DNA of 64,000 bases from Hofstenia miamia (taxonomy: Eukaryota; Xenacoelomorpha; Acoela), in contig SCFE01000109.1 in assembly GCA_004352715.1 (NCBI GenBank), positions 1,148,326 through 1,212,325 on the forward strand, given 5' to 3'. The translations under genes were made by a program, and so were the position numbers. The notes below the pieces were generated by a model. The model searched no databases. It was not told the origin of the DNA and saw only the letters and a program-made list of their open reading frames with translations. Numbering within the stretch: position 1 is the stretch's first letter; every line of letters begins with the position of its first letter. Below, piece by piece: positions 1 to 10,944 of this stretch.

Positions 1-2112
1 TATTTTAATCTAAACACAGAAATTTTTGCGATCGCTCATTTAATTTAATATAGTCATTAAGGAAAAGGCGAGATGTTTGTAGAGATTTGAATTTAAATAA
101 GATAGATAGCATATGCATGAGAATTTGGTAGAACGGAGATTATATTTTTATTTATTATAATATACTGATGCTTCGTCATGCTTTTTTGTAAAGTTAAGAG
201 TTTTTAAAGACCAATTTAATGTCTTTGATAGAAGTGTGCGATGTTTCGAATTTAGAATAGTTAAAAGAAAGGAGCAGTATTAAGAAGCAAAATAAAAATT
301 GTGAATTAAAGTTCTTCTCATTATTTTTCTGTATTTGGGTTTTGTTTTATGTATAAATTTTAGTAGAAATCAAAAATTGATAGTCGCTTCATAGCCATGG
401 AGTGCTGCTGAAAAACCTATCAGGATCACAACAATTTAAAACTAAGTTTACTAAGTCTCTTAGGTTCTCACTTGGACTTTAACCCTATAATTATTGAATA
501 GGTCAATTGACCAAAATTGATTGTATATTTTCAAATTATTTTTAAGGTATTTGCTGAAATTTTCTAATATTTTTTAGTTTTACTATGCTTGCTAAGTAAA
601 TGTAATTCTTTTAAAATTTTCAATAAAACCAATTTCCTTTCCCACAATATCTAAATATACCTAAAAAGACTGAATTAGTCAATTGACCAATGAACATTTT
701 AAGGGGGGAAATATTATATTCATTCATCAATTTAATGATAATTTAATGTTATAATTATTAAATCAGCAAATTTAATTATAAATTGAAGTTGATAGTTTGC
801 ATAGGCAGCTCCCGCAAATATACATATTGCAGTTCACAAAGCAATTGCAGTTTCTGAAGTTCAGAAGTCCGCTCACGTAGATCCGCCAGTTTTCAGAATC
901 TGAAATAGAAAATTTAATTTTTTTTAAAACATGTGGAGCTTTTCATTCAAAATGTTGATGTAGTCGTCCCGGTTCATCTTAACGCACTACTTGATATATG
1001 TCAGTGAAATAATGAGCCATCCAACCAAGGCCATGGTAGTTGGACGATGCTGTCGATGCGTAGCAGAATTGAATCTTGATGACTGTACAGGGCTTATAAA
1101 AATATGCATTGGTTGTACTGAATATCTGAAATGTTGTGCCAGTAATGCACTTAAGAGTTTTAAATTGACGAGTGTACAGGTATTTTATTGCATACAACGT
1201 ACCAGTTCCATTGAAATTGTATATGATATAGTATTTAAGAAATACCCAAATTGTGTTGGCTTCACTAGGTGCTGAAGGAAAACGAAAAGAGGGACTTGGC
1301 CTGTACAAACAATTCGGGGACTAAAAGAGCTTATGGGTAAGGATCTATGGTTTCTTGTGCTAAGTTTATCTTTAGAGGTGGGGACCTAGTTAGTCTCAAA
1401 AAAGTGAGAAAGTTTTTGAATTTCTCATAAGGTAGCAAGAATCTGTACTTTTTATGTATAGGTCTGTGGTTTATTGTAGAAAATGGGGAAGGAAATCTCC
1501 CCAGTCCCTCGTGGCTACATCCTTCAACAAAAATGTGTTTAAATTAACAACTTCGCTAAAACAGTATTGGTTCTATTTACTAAATGTACACAGATTTATG
1601 CATGTGGAATTTGGTCTATCAACTGCTTTATAAATGTCTTAAGTACCAGCGTTTGGTGGATGTTAGATGAAATGCATAACACTGGTTTAACTAATGTGCT
1701 TTTCATATTTTTAAAAATGGAAGGCTTGAAAATTTTTGAGAAATATTTGCAATGCTTGGAAAATTTTAGGAAAATTTGCAAGTTGTTTAAAAAATTTGAG
1801 AAATATTCTGCAAAAATTGGCAAATCTTTGGATTGATTTACAATAGGAACACAAAGTTTGGCATTAATTTCGAATTTTCCAACCTTTTCACTAGAGTTGC
1901 CCAAATTAACCTAATATCTTCCTAACTCTTCATTTTGCTTCCTCCTGAAAAAGGAGGGGACTGCAGTCTCATAACACTTCTTTAAATCCTCCACTGGAAA
2001 CAGCATTTGAAAATTGTAAAAAATCTGTGAAATAACAACAGATCTGAAATTTTTGCACCAAGCATGACAACAATAGATAAATACTTCGGAAACTATTCAT
2101 CATCAGCATATA
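1..2112. other. Non-coding flank, no gene recognised
   Basis: This AT-rich stretch holds no coding region I can support. Overlapping open frames of about 90-110 codons occur on both strands near 979-1308, but neither resembles a known family and neither has convincing splice sites. A palindromic 12-mer, GGTCAATTGACC, lies near 502-513, and a close copy lies near 679-690. Confidence 0.6.
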
Positions 2113-2147
2113 CCGGGTGAGTCAAAATGTTGTTACTTTTTTAAAAG
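2113..2147 (+). repeat. Left terminal inverted repeat of the DD41D mariner
   Basis: It begins CCGGGTGAGTCAAAATG immediately after a TA dinucleotide at 2111-2112. It matches the right end with scattered substitutions over about 30 bases. Confidence 0.85.
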
Positions 2148-2215
2148 CTATTATTGAGAAAAGGTTAGCAGAAAAAACATATTATTAGCAACAAATGAAA
2201 GGGAAATTTCCTAGT

Positions 2216-3270
2216 CTATAACAATTGCTCAAAATGTTCTCCGTTCACCTCAAGAACCAGTTCACATCTCCGGGGCAAATTGTTGATTGCAGCTATCATT
2301 TCCCCACGTGTAATTTTTTAAACTTCTTTAGTGATACGTGTTTTCATTTGACCAATATCATTTGGTTTGCCTTGATGGTAGATTCTATCTTTTAAGAGAG
2401 GCCACAACCAGTAATCCAGTGGAGATAGATCTGGAGACCTTGGTGGCCACTTAACTGTTAACCCTCGTCCAATAACCCGATCACCAAATATTTTGCTTAA
2501 GAGTTCTCTAACCTGAACATTGTAATGGATAGAGGCCCCATCCTGCTGAAAAATTGTTAACGATAGTTTCCATTTACTACATATGAAAGGTAGCAAATGT
2601 GTTTTGATTAAAGTTGAGTAAGATTGGGCAGTTACTGTGTTCTCAAAGAAGAATGGAGGAGTGATAACATGTGATGAGAAGCCAATCCAAACCATCACCC
2701 AGGGACTATGAAATGATTTACTGATACTGATGTGTGGGTTATCAGTGCTCCATATGATACAGTTATGCTGGTTAATTCTACCATCTAATGAAAACATAGC
2801 CTCGTAACTCCAAACAATCTCATCCTAGTGGTTTACCATCCACTTGCAAACTCCTTAAGACTTGTTTTGTCTTCATCACTGAGTGCCTGGTGAATGGTAA
2901 TATGATATGGGTACAGAAACAAGTTCTTCCTCAGAATGCGATTAACACTTGTTTGGCTTATTCCAGCAGTTTCTGCAATTTTCTGTGTGGAAGAACAACC
3001 ATAGACATTTGAGGAGGATGTTTCTGCTAATGCCTCTTCAATAGCCAGAAGACGTTCATTTTGCAAAGAGGGTCTAGGCTTGATTTTCCAGGAGCAACAT
3101 TACCAGTTCCTGCAAATTGCATGAACAGATTTGTAATAAACGGTTTTGAGAAAGGAGTCTTGTTGAAATTATTTTTGAGTCTGCCATTTGAGTAATGTTG
3201 CAGTCACACTTTCACCATTTTGATAATATAATTTTATAATTTGAGCCATTTCTCTACATGATAAATCCAT
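2216..3270 (-). pseudogene. Mariner-like transposase (DD41D), inactivated
   Basis: The enzyme family excises and inserts DNA at TA sites using a DDE/D catalytic triad. The start at 3270 gives MDLSCREMAQIIKLYYQNG, a typical helix-turn-helix N-terminus. Two stops follow in the N-terminal third (near 3180 and 3103), then a second HTH region (residues IAETAGISQTSVNRILRKN). Near 2820-2833 a stop and a frame change separate the DNA-binding and catalytic parts. The first catalytic position reads WSYEAMF where the family has S-D-E-A, so the Asp is now Tyr. The second Asp (QQDGASIHY) and third (SPDLSPLD) remain, 41 residues apart. A further in-frame TAA at 2318-2320 precedes a recognisable C-terminus ending near 2216. 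The multiple lesions make it a pseudogene. Confidence 0.88.
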
Positions 3271-3390
3271 AGTTGCAGGTAAACACTTCTAACTAAAACG
3301 AAATATGTAAATAATGCAATCCAAATATGCATACATTAATTATAAGTGAACATAAATAAAACAACCATATTTGATTCGCTAGTAATGACA

Positions 3391-3425
3391 AATTAAAGAA
3401 AATAACAACATTTTGAGTTACCCAG
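3391..3425 (-). repeat. Right terminal inverted repeat of the DD41D mariner
   Basis: Read on the minus strand it begins CTGGGTAACTCAAAATG, and TA follows at 3426-3427. It pairs with the left repeat at 2113-2147. Confidence 0.85.
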
Positions 3426-3841
3426 TATGTAAATTATGTAGTTCCAATAGATATTCTTGTTTCATCAATGTAGAAATGGCGTTACTGGAAAGCCTTATTC
3501 AATGAAATATTTGTAAGACATATTTACATACCTACAGTGGATATAGTTTTTATGTTGTTATCATCTCGATTTAAAATTTTGAGAGAACAATGAATGCTTG
3601 CGTTTAATGCTTCCTTTCACAATATCGTCCCGTCAAAAACTGCCTCAAATAGTATATTTTTTTAAAAATACAGGTGGCAAATCTGAAAAGTCCTTAAAAA
3701 GGGAAAATAATAATTTTTTTATATAAAATTTTTAAGAGTCATTTTATTTTTGTCAATACTGAATGACATAGTAATAGCATGTCTCTTTAAGAAATGAGAA
3801 ATATGAGGCTTTTCTGATATAAGTCAATATTTAGATCACAG
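3426..3841. other. Sequence 5' of the GPCR exon
   Basis: I see no additional receptor exon here. The likely splice acceptor for the following exon ends at 3840-3841 (sequence TTAGATCACAG). Confidence 0.4.
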
Positions 3842-4448
3842 CAATGATTGCGCAACTACTGGCGTGGCTCACTGGATTGTAGTAGTAATTAGCTTTGATA
3901 GGCTTGTAGCTGTTTTTCTACCTATATCTTACAAAAATAATTTTTCCAGCAGCAAGTTTGCTTTAAAAACAATAATGATTGTAATTGTGTTCAACTACAT
4001 CACTCTTGCCCTACCCTCCATGTTTGTTTTTCATCAATGTACAAATGGGCTCTGTCAAATAAGGCCATCATGGGAAGGCACTAAAGTTGTTCTGATATTA
4101 ATTTTTATCCAAGGAATAATCCCAATGATCTTGGTCATAACATGTAATATTTCAATTGGAGTAAAGATGTCTTTGAGCAATAATGATTCATCAAAAGCCA
4201 GAAATAATGGAATTGACAGATTATTATTTATCATATCTGTGAGTTTTCTTATATTTGTGACAATTTCGGACGTCTCCTATATTTTTGTTCACTATTCATC
4301 TTGGGTAAAAAAGTGTTCACTATCCTCAGTGTTCCTGGAAATAGTTGGAAATGCTGCTCAAGTCACAAACAATGGTGTGAACTTCTTCCTATACATATTG
4401 CTTGGGAAGCACTTTCGCAAGGGCTTTATGAAACTTTTTTTTAACTAA
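3842..4448 (+). CDS. Class A (rhodopsin-like) GPCR, C-terminal exon from TM3 to the end
   Basis: This is a plasma-membrane receptor that would couple an extracellular ligand to G proteins. The exon opens after a plausible acceptor (ATCACAG) and encodes about 201 residues. The end of TM3 carries SFDRLVAV (DRL in place of DRY). TM4 is at residues 38-60. The second extracellular loop has two cysteines (QCTNGLC). TM5 is at 75-102, TM6 at 119-146 and TM7 at about 158-180, followed by an FRKGF helix-8 segment and a very short tail. TM7 ends N-F-x-x-Y, a variant of NPxxY seen in several invertebrate peptide-type receptors. TM6 lacks the usual CWxP proline. TM1 to early TM3 must lie in upstream exons that I cannot find, so this is a partial gene or a remnant. 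The exon itself has no stops or frameshifts. The ligand is unknown; a FMRFamide-receptor-like peptide receptor is a guess. Confidence 0.82.
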
Positions 4449-5192
4449 TTTTGTAACATTATAGTGGCATAGTGTAATCATTTTAAAGGGTCAGCATTAT
4501 ATGTATATTGCAAAATCATTGAAATACAAAATTTAATGAAGTTCAGTAATGTTTAGCTCTTATGAAATTGAGGATTAAATTAAAAAATTTTCTCCCATTT
4601 TTACCATATTCAGCACGTTTACTTGCAATGATAGAAGTTCATAAAATTATATGCCTTTCTAAGGAAAAACATGACATTTCCAAAGAAATAACTTCAAAAA
4701 CTCAGTATCAAATTCATTTGATTATATATTTAATGATTCAATATTTACAATGCTTTACTTTATCCAGATATTATAGCTACTGAAATAACTGCATTTTGAG
4801 AATTTATTAGAGTTCTACAAGACCACTCCCATTACTTGTCTTGGTCCAATTGTGGAAGACTAGGAATGAAACCATAAAAAAACAGGAAAAGCATCAGTAT
4901 TGTACCATAAACAGGATCAATTTGATTAAAAATTTGCTATCATATTCAAACTATTGAATTTACAAAACTAAAATGTGTTTGTAATACTTTTTTTCTGAAT
5001 GAAACTTAATGACTATATGAATTATTTTAGCACACATGCTCTCAGGGGAGGTCTGAACCAGCAAGACTGGGACAAGTTTGCACAGGACTGGACTGGGACA
5101 GAATTAACAAATTCATCACTGAACTAGACCCATGTGCAACATGATAAAAATTCCTGAAAATTTGAAATTTTAATTTGCAATCTTACATTGTA
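4449..5192. other. AT-rich flank downstream of the GPCR exon
   Basis: A short open frame at 4562-4783 has no recognisable similarity. Nothing else is supported. Confidence 0.45.
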
Positions 5193-5404
5193 CAGGGTGT
5201 CCATAAAGTCCAGACACAGGATACCATACCTCAAGAAAGTAATAAATTAATAGTTCTTAGTGGCCATGAAAGATCCTCATATTAGGGGATAGAAAATGAA
5301 TTGCAAAATTTTAATGTGCTTCATCTGGGAAGAAGTTCACTTGCTTAGACATTGGAGATATTAATTATAAAATTTAATTGCATCCAGACTTTATGGACAC
5401 CCTA
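5193..5404. mobile_element. Short mariner-type MITE (212 bp)
   Basis: Both ends carry inverted copies of AGGGTGTCCATAAAGTC (left CAGGGTGTCCATAAAGTC from 5193; right, in reverse complement, TAGGGTGTCCATAAAGTC ending at 5404). TA flanks both sides (5191-5192 and 5405-5406). The element has no coding capacity. The TA target and the GGGTGTCC terminus suggest mobilisation by a Tc1/mariner-superfamily transposase other than those in this window, whose termini differ. Confidence 0.85.
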
Positions 5405-7138
5405 TAGAAAAATTTGCTTCTTTTAAAGAGACACACTTCAAAAGGATAAGCTTTTTCCAGTTTTCATCTAATTGGGCATCTAACACATTAAATCTAGGGC
5501 ATCATTGACGTAAAAAATAAAAACCTTGTGAAAGATGCAGTAGTTGTTCAAATATAACAACATAATTTACATCTCTTCAGCAATGTAAAATTTATTGATT
5601 CATTTTAAGCAAAATATGATTTTTATTAATATTTTGCAATTTTTTATGGCATTATTCAAACATTTGGTTAAGGCATTGGAATGAAATTGTTCCTAAGACA
5701 TTATGAATATAGCCAAACTATAATTTTAAGGCATGTCTTACATGATCACTGTTATCATTACCAATTCTCACTGATTCAGTGATATAGCTGGAAAAAATAG
5801 AAAATTCTCATTTTTATATAAGCTTTTGATTGAAATCTGGCTTGCTTGGCATACAAAAATTATCATTCTTTTGTGATTATTATTATGTGATGGTTTATAA
5901 GCAAGAGATTTGATCAAGCACTGACTCTGTGATGTAGATTTGAAAGTTAATTTCCTAGCTTCAATAATTCTATCTGAGGCCAACATTGGCCTCATTTGAA
6001 CTATAAATTTTATATTCAATGCTGTAGGGAAGCATGCTTACTCACGACTTCTTTGAGAATAGATTTCACAAGAAATAAATCAAATGTAAATATGTTTGCA
6101 GCAAGATTTTCATCAATCACAGTACTGGTTTAGAGCCAAAAGATGCCATCTTGGGGTTTACTAATTATAACAAAACAATTGTGTCACAATGCCTATGGCT
6201 GTGTCCATTTCCAAAGAATTTCTGTTCAATTGTTTTTATGCTACTTGATTGACCAAAAAAAGAAAGGAGTGATGTGGAAATTATGTTGTTGCTATTATGA
6301 CCACAGCATGTATCACTCTACACAATAAGTTGTTTATATGGCTATCTGAATCTGCCTGTAGTTGAAACATAATGAGGTACAAGTCAAGTTCTTTTTAAAT
6401 ATTAAAAATATAGATATTTATGTAATAAAAAATTCAAAAAGAAATATAAATTTGGCCAATCATACACAAATGAATTTTTAATTCCATGTATTTTAAGATA
6501 TAATAAATTTAGTGGCAGTCCAGATTATTTTGAATTAAACTAATATATAGGAATGTAGCTACTTGATTTGTATTTGTGAAATAAAACTGCAATATAGAAA
6601 AGATTCAGAAATCAATAAATGCTTTGCCATTCTTTCAAGTTCTATGCTACTGAAATTCAAACAATCAAAATTCTCATATCACCTAAAACAAACATTCTTG
6701 TAAAAATGTCCAGTATCAATATTTAGCATCAACATCAAGTAAATTTGAATGAAAACAATTAACAAACATTCAAATGATATCCATTGCTTTCCTCATCAAC
6801 CCACAAATATTTTTGTTTATATTACAAATGTTGATAACACTGTGCAAGACTGGCAGTTACACAGATGAGATGACTAAGTAATAATAAAACTTGGGGATGT
6901 AAGTGGGCTTATGTTGTCAGACCAAATCTTTAAAAATGCATATGATGTAGGCCCAGAATATTGACAAAGAATAAAACTGCATGTTATATATAATCCCTAG
7001 TTTATCTGAAAATATGTGGATATTGACACATCTATGAAAAAATGTGCTGCCCTGTCCTGGTATGAATTTATTTTATATCTCAAGTACGTGAAAATCTTAT
7101 TTTCTTTTCAAATAAATGTCCTATTTTCTACAAATTTC
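5405..7138. other. Non-coding AT-rich interval
   Basis: Only short open frames occur (for example 5768-6019 minus and 6143-6328 plus), without family resemblance. I see no RNA gene or clear repeat. Confidence 0.5.
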
Positions 7139-7771
7139 CAAGTAACCCCATACCTAGTATCTAGATGATAAGGTAACTAAGGCTCATGAGAGCAGCAGGT
7201 CACCTAACAAATTGAAGTTTAATAATATAAAAATGTGGTAGCAACCTCATTTTATGTTGAACTTAAAAAATTTATGCTTCAAATTAAAAAAGCTGAACTA
7301 CAAACAATAATAATAAAAGTGAACTTCAATTTCAAAAATGGATAAACATGATCAATCTGTTATGAGTTGAAAGGAAATCTCTAATTTTATGGTCCTGCAT
7401 AGCCAAAGAAGTTGCAGAGAACTTTTGTAAGTGATTTAAAGTTTNNNNNNNNNNNNNNNNNNNNNCAAGTAACCCCATACCTAGTATCTAGATGATAAGG
7501 TAACTAAGGCTCATGAGAGCAGCAGGTCACCTAACAAATTGAAGTTTAATAATATAAAAATGTGGTAGCAACCTCATTTTATGTTGAACTTAAAAAATTT
7601 ATGCTTCAAATTAAAAAAGCTGAACTACAAACAATAATAATAAAAGTGAACTTCAATTTCAAAAATGGATAAACATGATCAATCTGTTATGAGTTGAAAG
7701 GAAATCTCTAATTTTATGGTCCTGCATAGCCAAAGAAGTTGCAGAGAACTTTTGTAAGTGATTTAAAGTTT
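7139..7771. repeat. 306-bp direct duplication around a 21-N gap
   Basis: Bases 7139-7444 and 7466-7771 read as the same sequence, beginning CAAGTAACCCCATACC, and are separated only by the N run at 7445-7465. An exact copy on each side of a gap is most simply an assembly overlap that was not merged, not a biological tandem repeat. Confidence 0.9.
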
Positions 7772-8075
7772 TCATACCAATTGCATTATCCAAATATCAC
7801 ATCCTCTGTCTGTTTGTGAGCTGCATTAGGAGATATGATCACCTCAAATGTCTCTTTCAAAAATTTTTCCAATCAAAAAAGAACTTAAATGCTTTTTGCA
7901 GTTAGAAACCTTACTGAAAATCTCAACTTGCCAGAAGTAACTGATTGTTACAGAAAAATCACAAGAAATGACAAACAGCAAAAATCATAAAAAGGCATAG
8001 ATAGCCCAGTCAACCCCCAGAGCACAAAGTCAAAGCATATCAAGAGAGAGCCATACCTGTACCACTGATATCAAA

Positions 8076-9423
8076 ATGCAAACATTTCAAATGTTGCCAG
8101 AACTGACATCAGAAGAACTTTTCCAAATATTAAAACAAAGCTTGAGATGGAAACCATGCTAAAAAACAAAATATAACAGTTAATGGAGAAATTTGAGAAA
8201 ACTGAAAATGAGAGAAAAATCACAATACATGAATTAAAATTTGAAATGAGTCAAAGTTTGGAAGAACAGAGAAATCTGTTTCAAATTCAAGTTGATAGAT
8301 TAACACAGAAATTAACAAATGCAAATCAATGCATCATAGAACAAAATGAGAAATGGGAAATGATGTACAAGGATTTGAAAATGGTATACAAACAATTACA
8401 AAAAGACAACCAAACAAAGTTAATGCAAATAGAACACCTAAAAGACCAACTAAGGTTGATAAAGTTATCAGAAGACAAGTCTGAACCAAGAGATGCCAAA
8501 TCACAAGCAAACAACCAGAAGCAAAACTAGCTGCTCCATGGAGTAATAGAGAAGTACAAATAAGAAAATCATATGAAATTGAAATGGATGAGAAAAAAAT
8601 TATTTTAAGAAATCACATCAGAGCTCAGAAAGAATGTTAAACTAGAAATTGAAACAGAAAGGGTAGTCAAACCAAGATTAAAGATTAAAGGAATCAATTC
8701 TGATGGAAAATAACAATGATGAGACAGCACCCTGCAAAGTGCAAATACAAAAATTCACAGGGAAAACAAATATATATTCCACCATATTTGAAGAATGGCT
8801 TCAACTCTTTGAACTGAATGAAAAGTCTCTCAGGAAGAAGCAGCTGCAAGAATGCCTTTATATCTGTCAGAGGCAGGCTACCAACCTTATATAATATTGT
8901 ATGCAGAAACAAAGAAAAATGAGGAAGTTTGATAACATAAGAAATTACATGTTCCAGGTAGAACATCTGCTAATGCTAAGTTCAAGAGGTAAGGATTATT
9001 CCAAATACAACTTGTTCTCCCACATAACCAAAGGTCTTCCAGAAAACAGCAATGGATATACAAGTTATGCTGGAAAATATCTCTTGGATATATGAGAGAG
9101 CAACATGGAATAAACAAATGACCATTAACTGGAAAACTGACAACCAAAAAACAAAGAAACCCACACAGGGAATCAATGAGAAGAAAAACAAAAAAGTAAT
9201 TAACATAAGACAAAAGATGGACAAACAAGAAAGATAAGAGAAAGAGACATAAAATGCTACAATTGTGGGCAAAAAGGCCAATGATAAAAAGCCTCAATGC
9301 AAAAAACCAATAAATATCATAGAAAATGGTAATTCTTATTATAAAGCAAAGACATAATAAATTCCAAAGATGAAATTCTGTCAGAGGAAGAAGATGAAAC
9401 ATTTGAAGAATCAGAAAAGTAGA
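8076..9423 (+). pseudogene. Gag-like polyprotein region of copy D, broken
   Basis: Gag would form the cytoplasmic particle that packages element RNA. A possible start at 8076 (MQTFQMLPELTSEELFQ) leads to a strongly charged coiled coil at 8183-8530 (motif SLEEQRNLFQ, mirrored in copy A by QLEEQNQLFQ). Next, in several frames, come capsid-like segments: KFTGK near 8750, EEWLQLFEL near 8790 and MPLYLSEAGYQ near 8853. A zinc knuckle follows near 9258 as KCYNCGQKGQ, where the His is Gln and a stop comes directly after, so the CCHC motif is destroyed. At least five interruptions separate these pieces. Homology to copy A and E2 supports the assignment. Confidence 0.78.
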
Positions 9424-9456
9424 AGGAGCATGGTCTCAGGAAACCTGTGCACCAGT

Positions 9457-10944
9457 AATGATATTAATGAACTTACATAACATTAACTCAACTACAGTTG
9501 TGACTAATGGAATTATGATGAAAGCTACTACAACACAGGTAGAGCAAAATCCATTATAACAGACAAATGTGCCAGCAAATTAGGATTTTAAAGTAACAAA
9601 CTCAAAAAATCACAAAACAGATTGATTAACACATCAGGAGATTACATTGGCATGAAAGGGATACTAAAACAAGTGAAAATAAGGATAACTAATAACACAT
9701 TCAACCAATTGTTAATTGTGGTAGATACACACAAAAACATTTTACCATATGAAGTGATTGACTTTGTAACAAAAAACATATGCATCATCAATTATGGAGA
9801 CAGAACAATGAGAGTGCTAGAAGAAGAAATTGAAATAGAAGAGGTGGAAGAAGGAAGAAATGTGTTATTTGAACTGACAGAAGATATTAAAATGCAGTCA
9901 TGCCAGTGGAAGATGCATGCAATAAAAATGGAGGAAATAATAACAGTAGAAGTTATGATATATGAACAAAAAGGCATTAACACAAAACATATATCAATGC
10001 CCTCAAGCATCTGCACAATAAGAAAAGTAGAAGGTAAAATACTGATACTAAATGCAATGAATGGGATTGTTAACATGAAATAAATGAAAGTGAAAATCTA
10101 TGGCAAATACATAAAACTGAACATCAAAGAAATATGGCAAATGATAGAAGAAAATGATGAAGTAAGTAATTCACTTTGTCAACTAAAGGATGAGCAGATG
10201 AAACCACAAAGAAATCCACAATTTTGACTACAGGACATGTGGATGAACATCAACCAAGTGAGTAATTCCCAAAGCTGACTAAAGGGCATGGGTATGAAAA
10301 CAGATAATGAAGAAAAAATACCTGAAATCAAAGAAGAAGACTATCAACACCTGAACCAAAGAGAAATAAAACAACTAAAAGAAGTATTGGAAAATCATAG
10401 CAGCATATTTAACTATGGTGAAATCAGTGTTGGAAAAGTCATCAGAGAAACACACAAAATTACAACCACCACAGACAAACCAACCAACCTACCAGTAAGG
10501 AGAGTGCCTGAACAACTTAAAGACAAATACAACAGGATACTCAATGAACTTGTTGACAACAAAATTATAAGACCCAGTGAAAATCCATATGCAGCATCAA
10601 CAGTGTTCATCAAACAGTGTCAAAAATATAGACTATGTATTGATTTCAGAAAATTAAACAAAGTACCAAAGAAAGAATCCTAACCAAGGATAGAGGACAT
10701 GCTGTATGAGGCAAACAAACATAAATACTTCACTGTAATAGATTTATGTAAAGCCTACTGCTTGGCATTTATAAATGGAGTCAAAGACATACAAAAAACC
10801 ACATTTATAGCACCATACAGATTATATGAATGGATCTACATGGTGTTCAGCCTGTGTAATACACCCACAATGTTTCAAAGATACATTTCCACAATCCTGA
10901 AGAACAACCCAAATAACAATTTGGTTGTTTTATGTTGCTTATAG
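9457..10944 (+). pseudogene. Protease-reverse transcriptase region of copy D, truncated
   Basis: The aspartic protease start, DTGA in copy A, is degraded here near 9520-9560; downstream protease sequence (INTSGDYIGMKG, LIVVDTHKN, PYEVI) continues at 9622-10083. A linker carrying copies of the TGACTAAAGGGCA-type repeat occupies 10140-10290. RT begins about 10288, with YGEISVGKVIRE, LPVRRVPEQL and YRLCIDFRKLN, a TAA at 10681, then FTVIDLCKAY (catalytic motif A Asp present) and APYRLYEWIYMVF. Sequence homology ends before motif C. No RNase H or integrase follows, so the 3' half is deleted. Known family role: reverse transcription of element RNA; this copy cannot be functional. Confidence 0.85.

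Larger units (their letters stand above)
2113..3425 (-). mobile_element. Tc1/mariner-superfamily transposon, DD41D type, decayed
   Basis: The element is about 1.3 kb. It is bounded by imperfect terminal inverted repeats of about 30 bp (left CCGGGTGAGTCAAAATG, right reverse complement CTGGGTAACTCAAAATG) and flanked by TA on both sides, as expected for IS630/Tc1/mariner elements, which duplicate a TA target. It encodes one antisense transposase, now broken. The spacing between the second and third catalytic acids is 41 residues, so I class it as DD41D (rosa-like) from general knowledge of the superfamily; the subfamily name is an inference. Both ends are present, so the insertion is full length although the enzyme is dead. 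Confidence 0.88.
8076..10944 (+). mobile_element. Gypsy-like LTR retrotransposon copy D, truncated
   Basis: Gag-, protease- and reverse-transcriptase-related segments appear in order, colinear with copy A (33569-44050, minus). The copy stops inside the RT palm before the YxDD motif, near 10944. No LTR is recognised on either side: the upstream leader at 7772-8075 does not match either LTR family in this window. Multiple stops and frame changes mark it as an old copy. The whole interval contains no CG dinucleotide. Confidence 0.85.

Noticed and set aside
979-1308. Overlapping 94- and 109-codon frames on opposite strands as a gene
   Set aside because: No family resemblance, no splice context, and both strands are open, which argues for chance.
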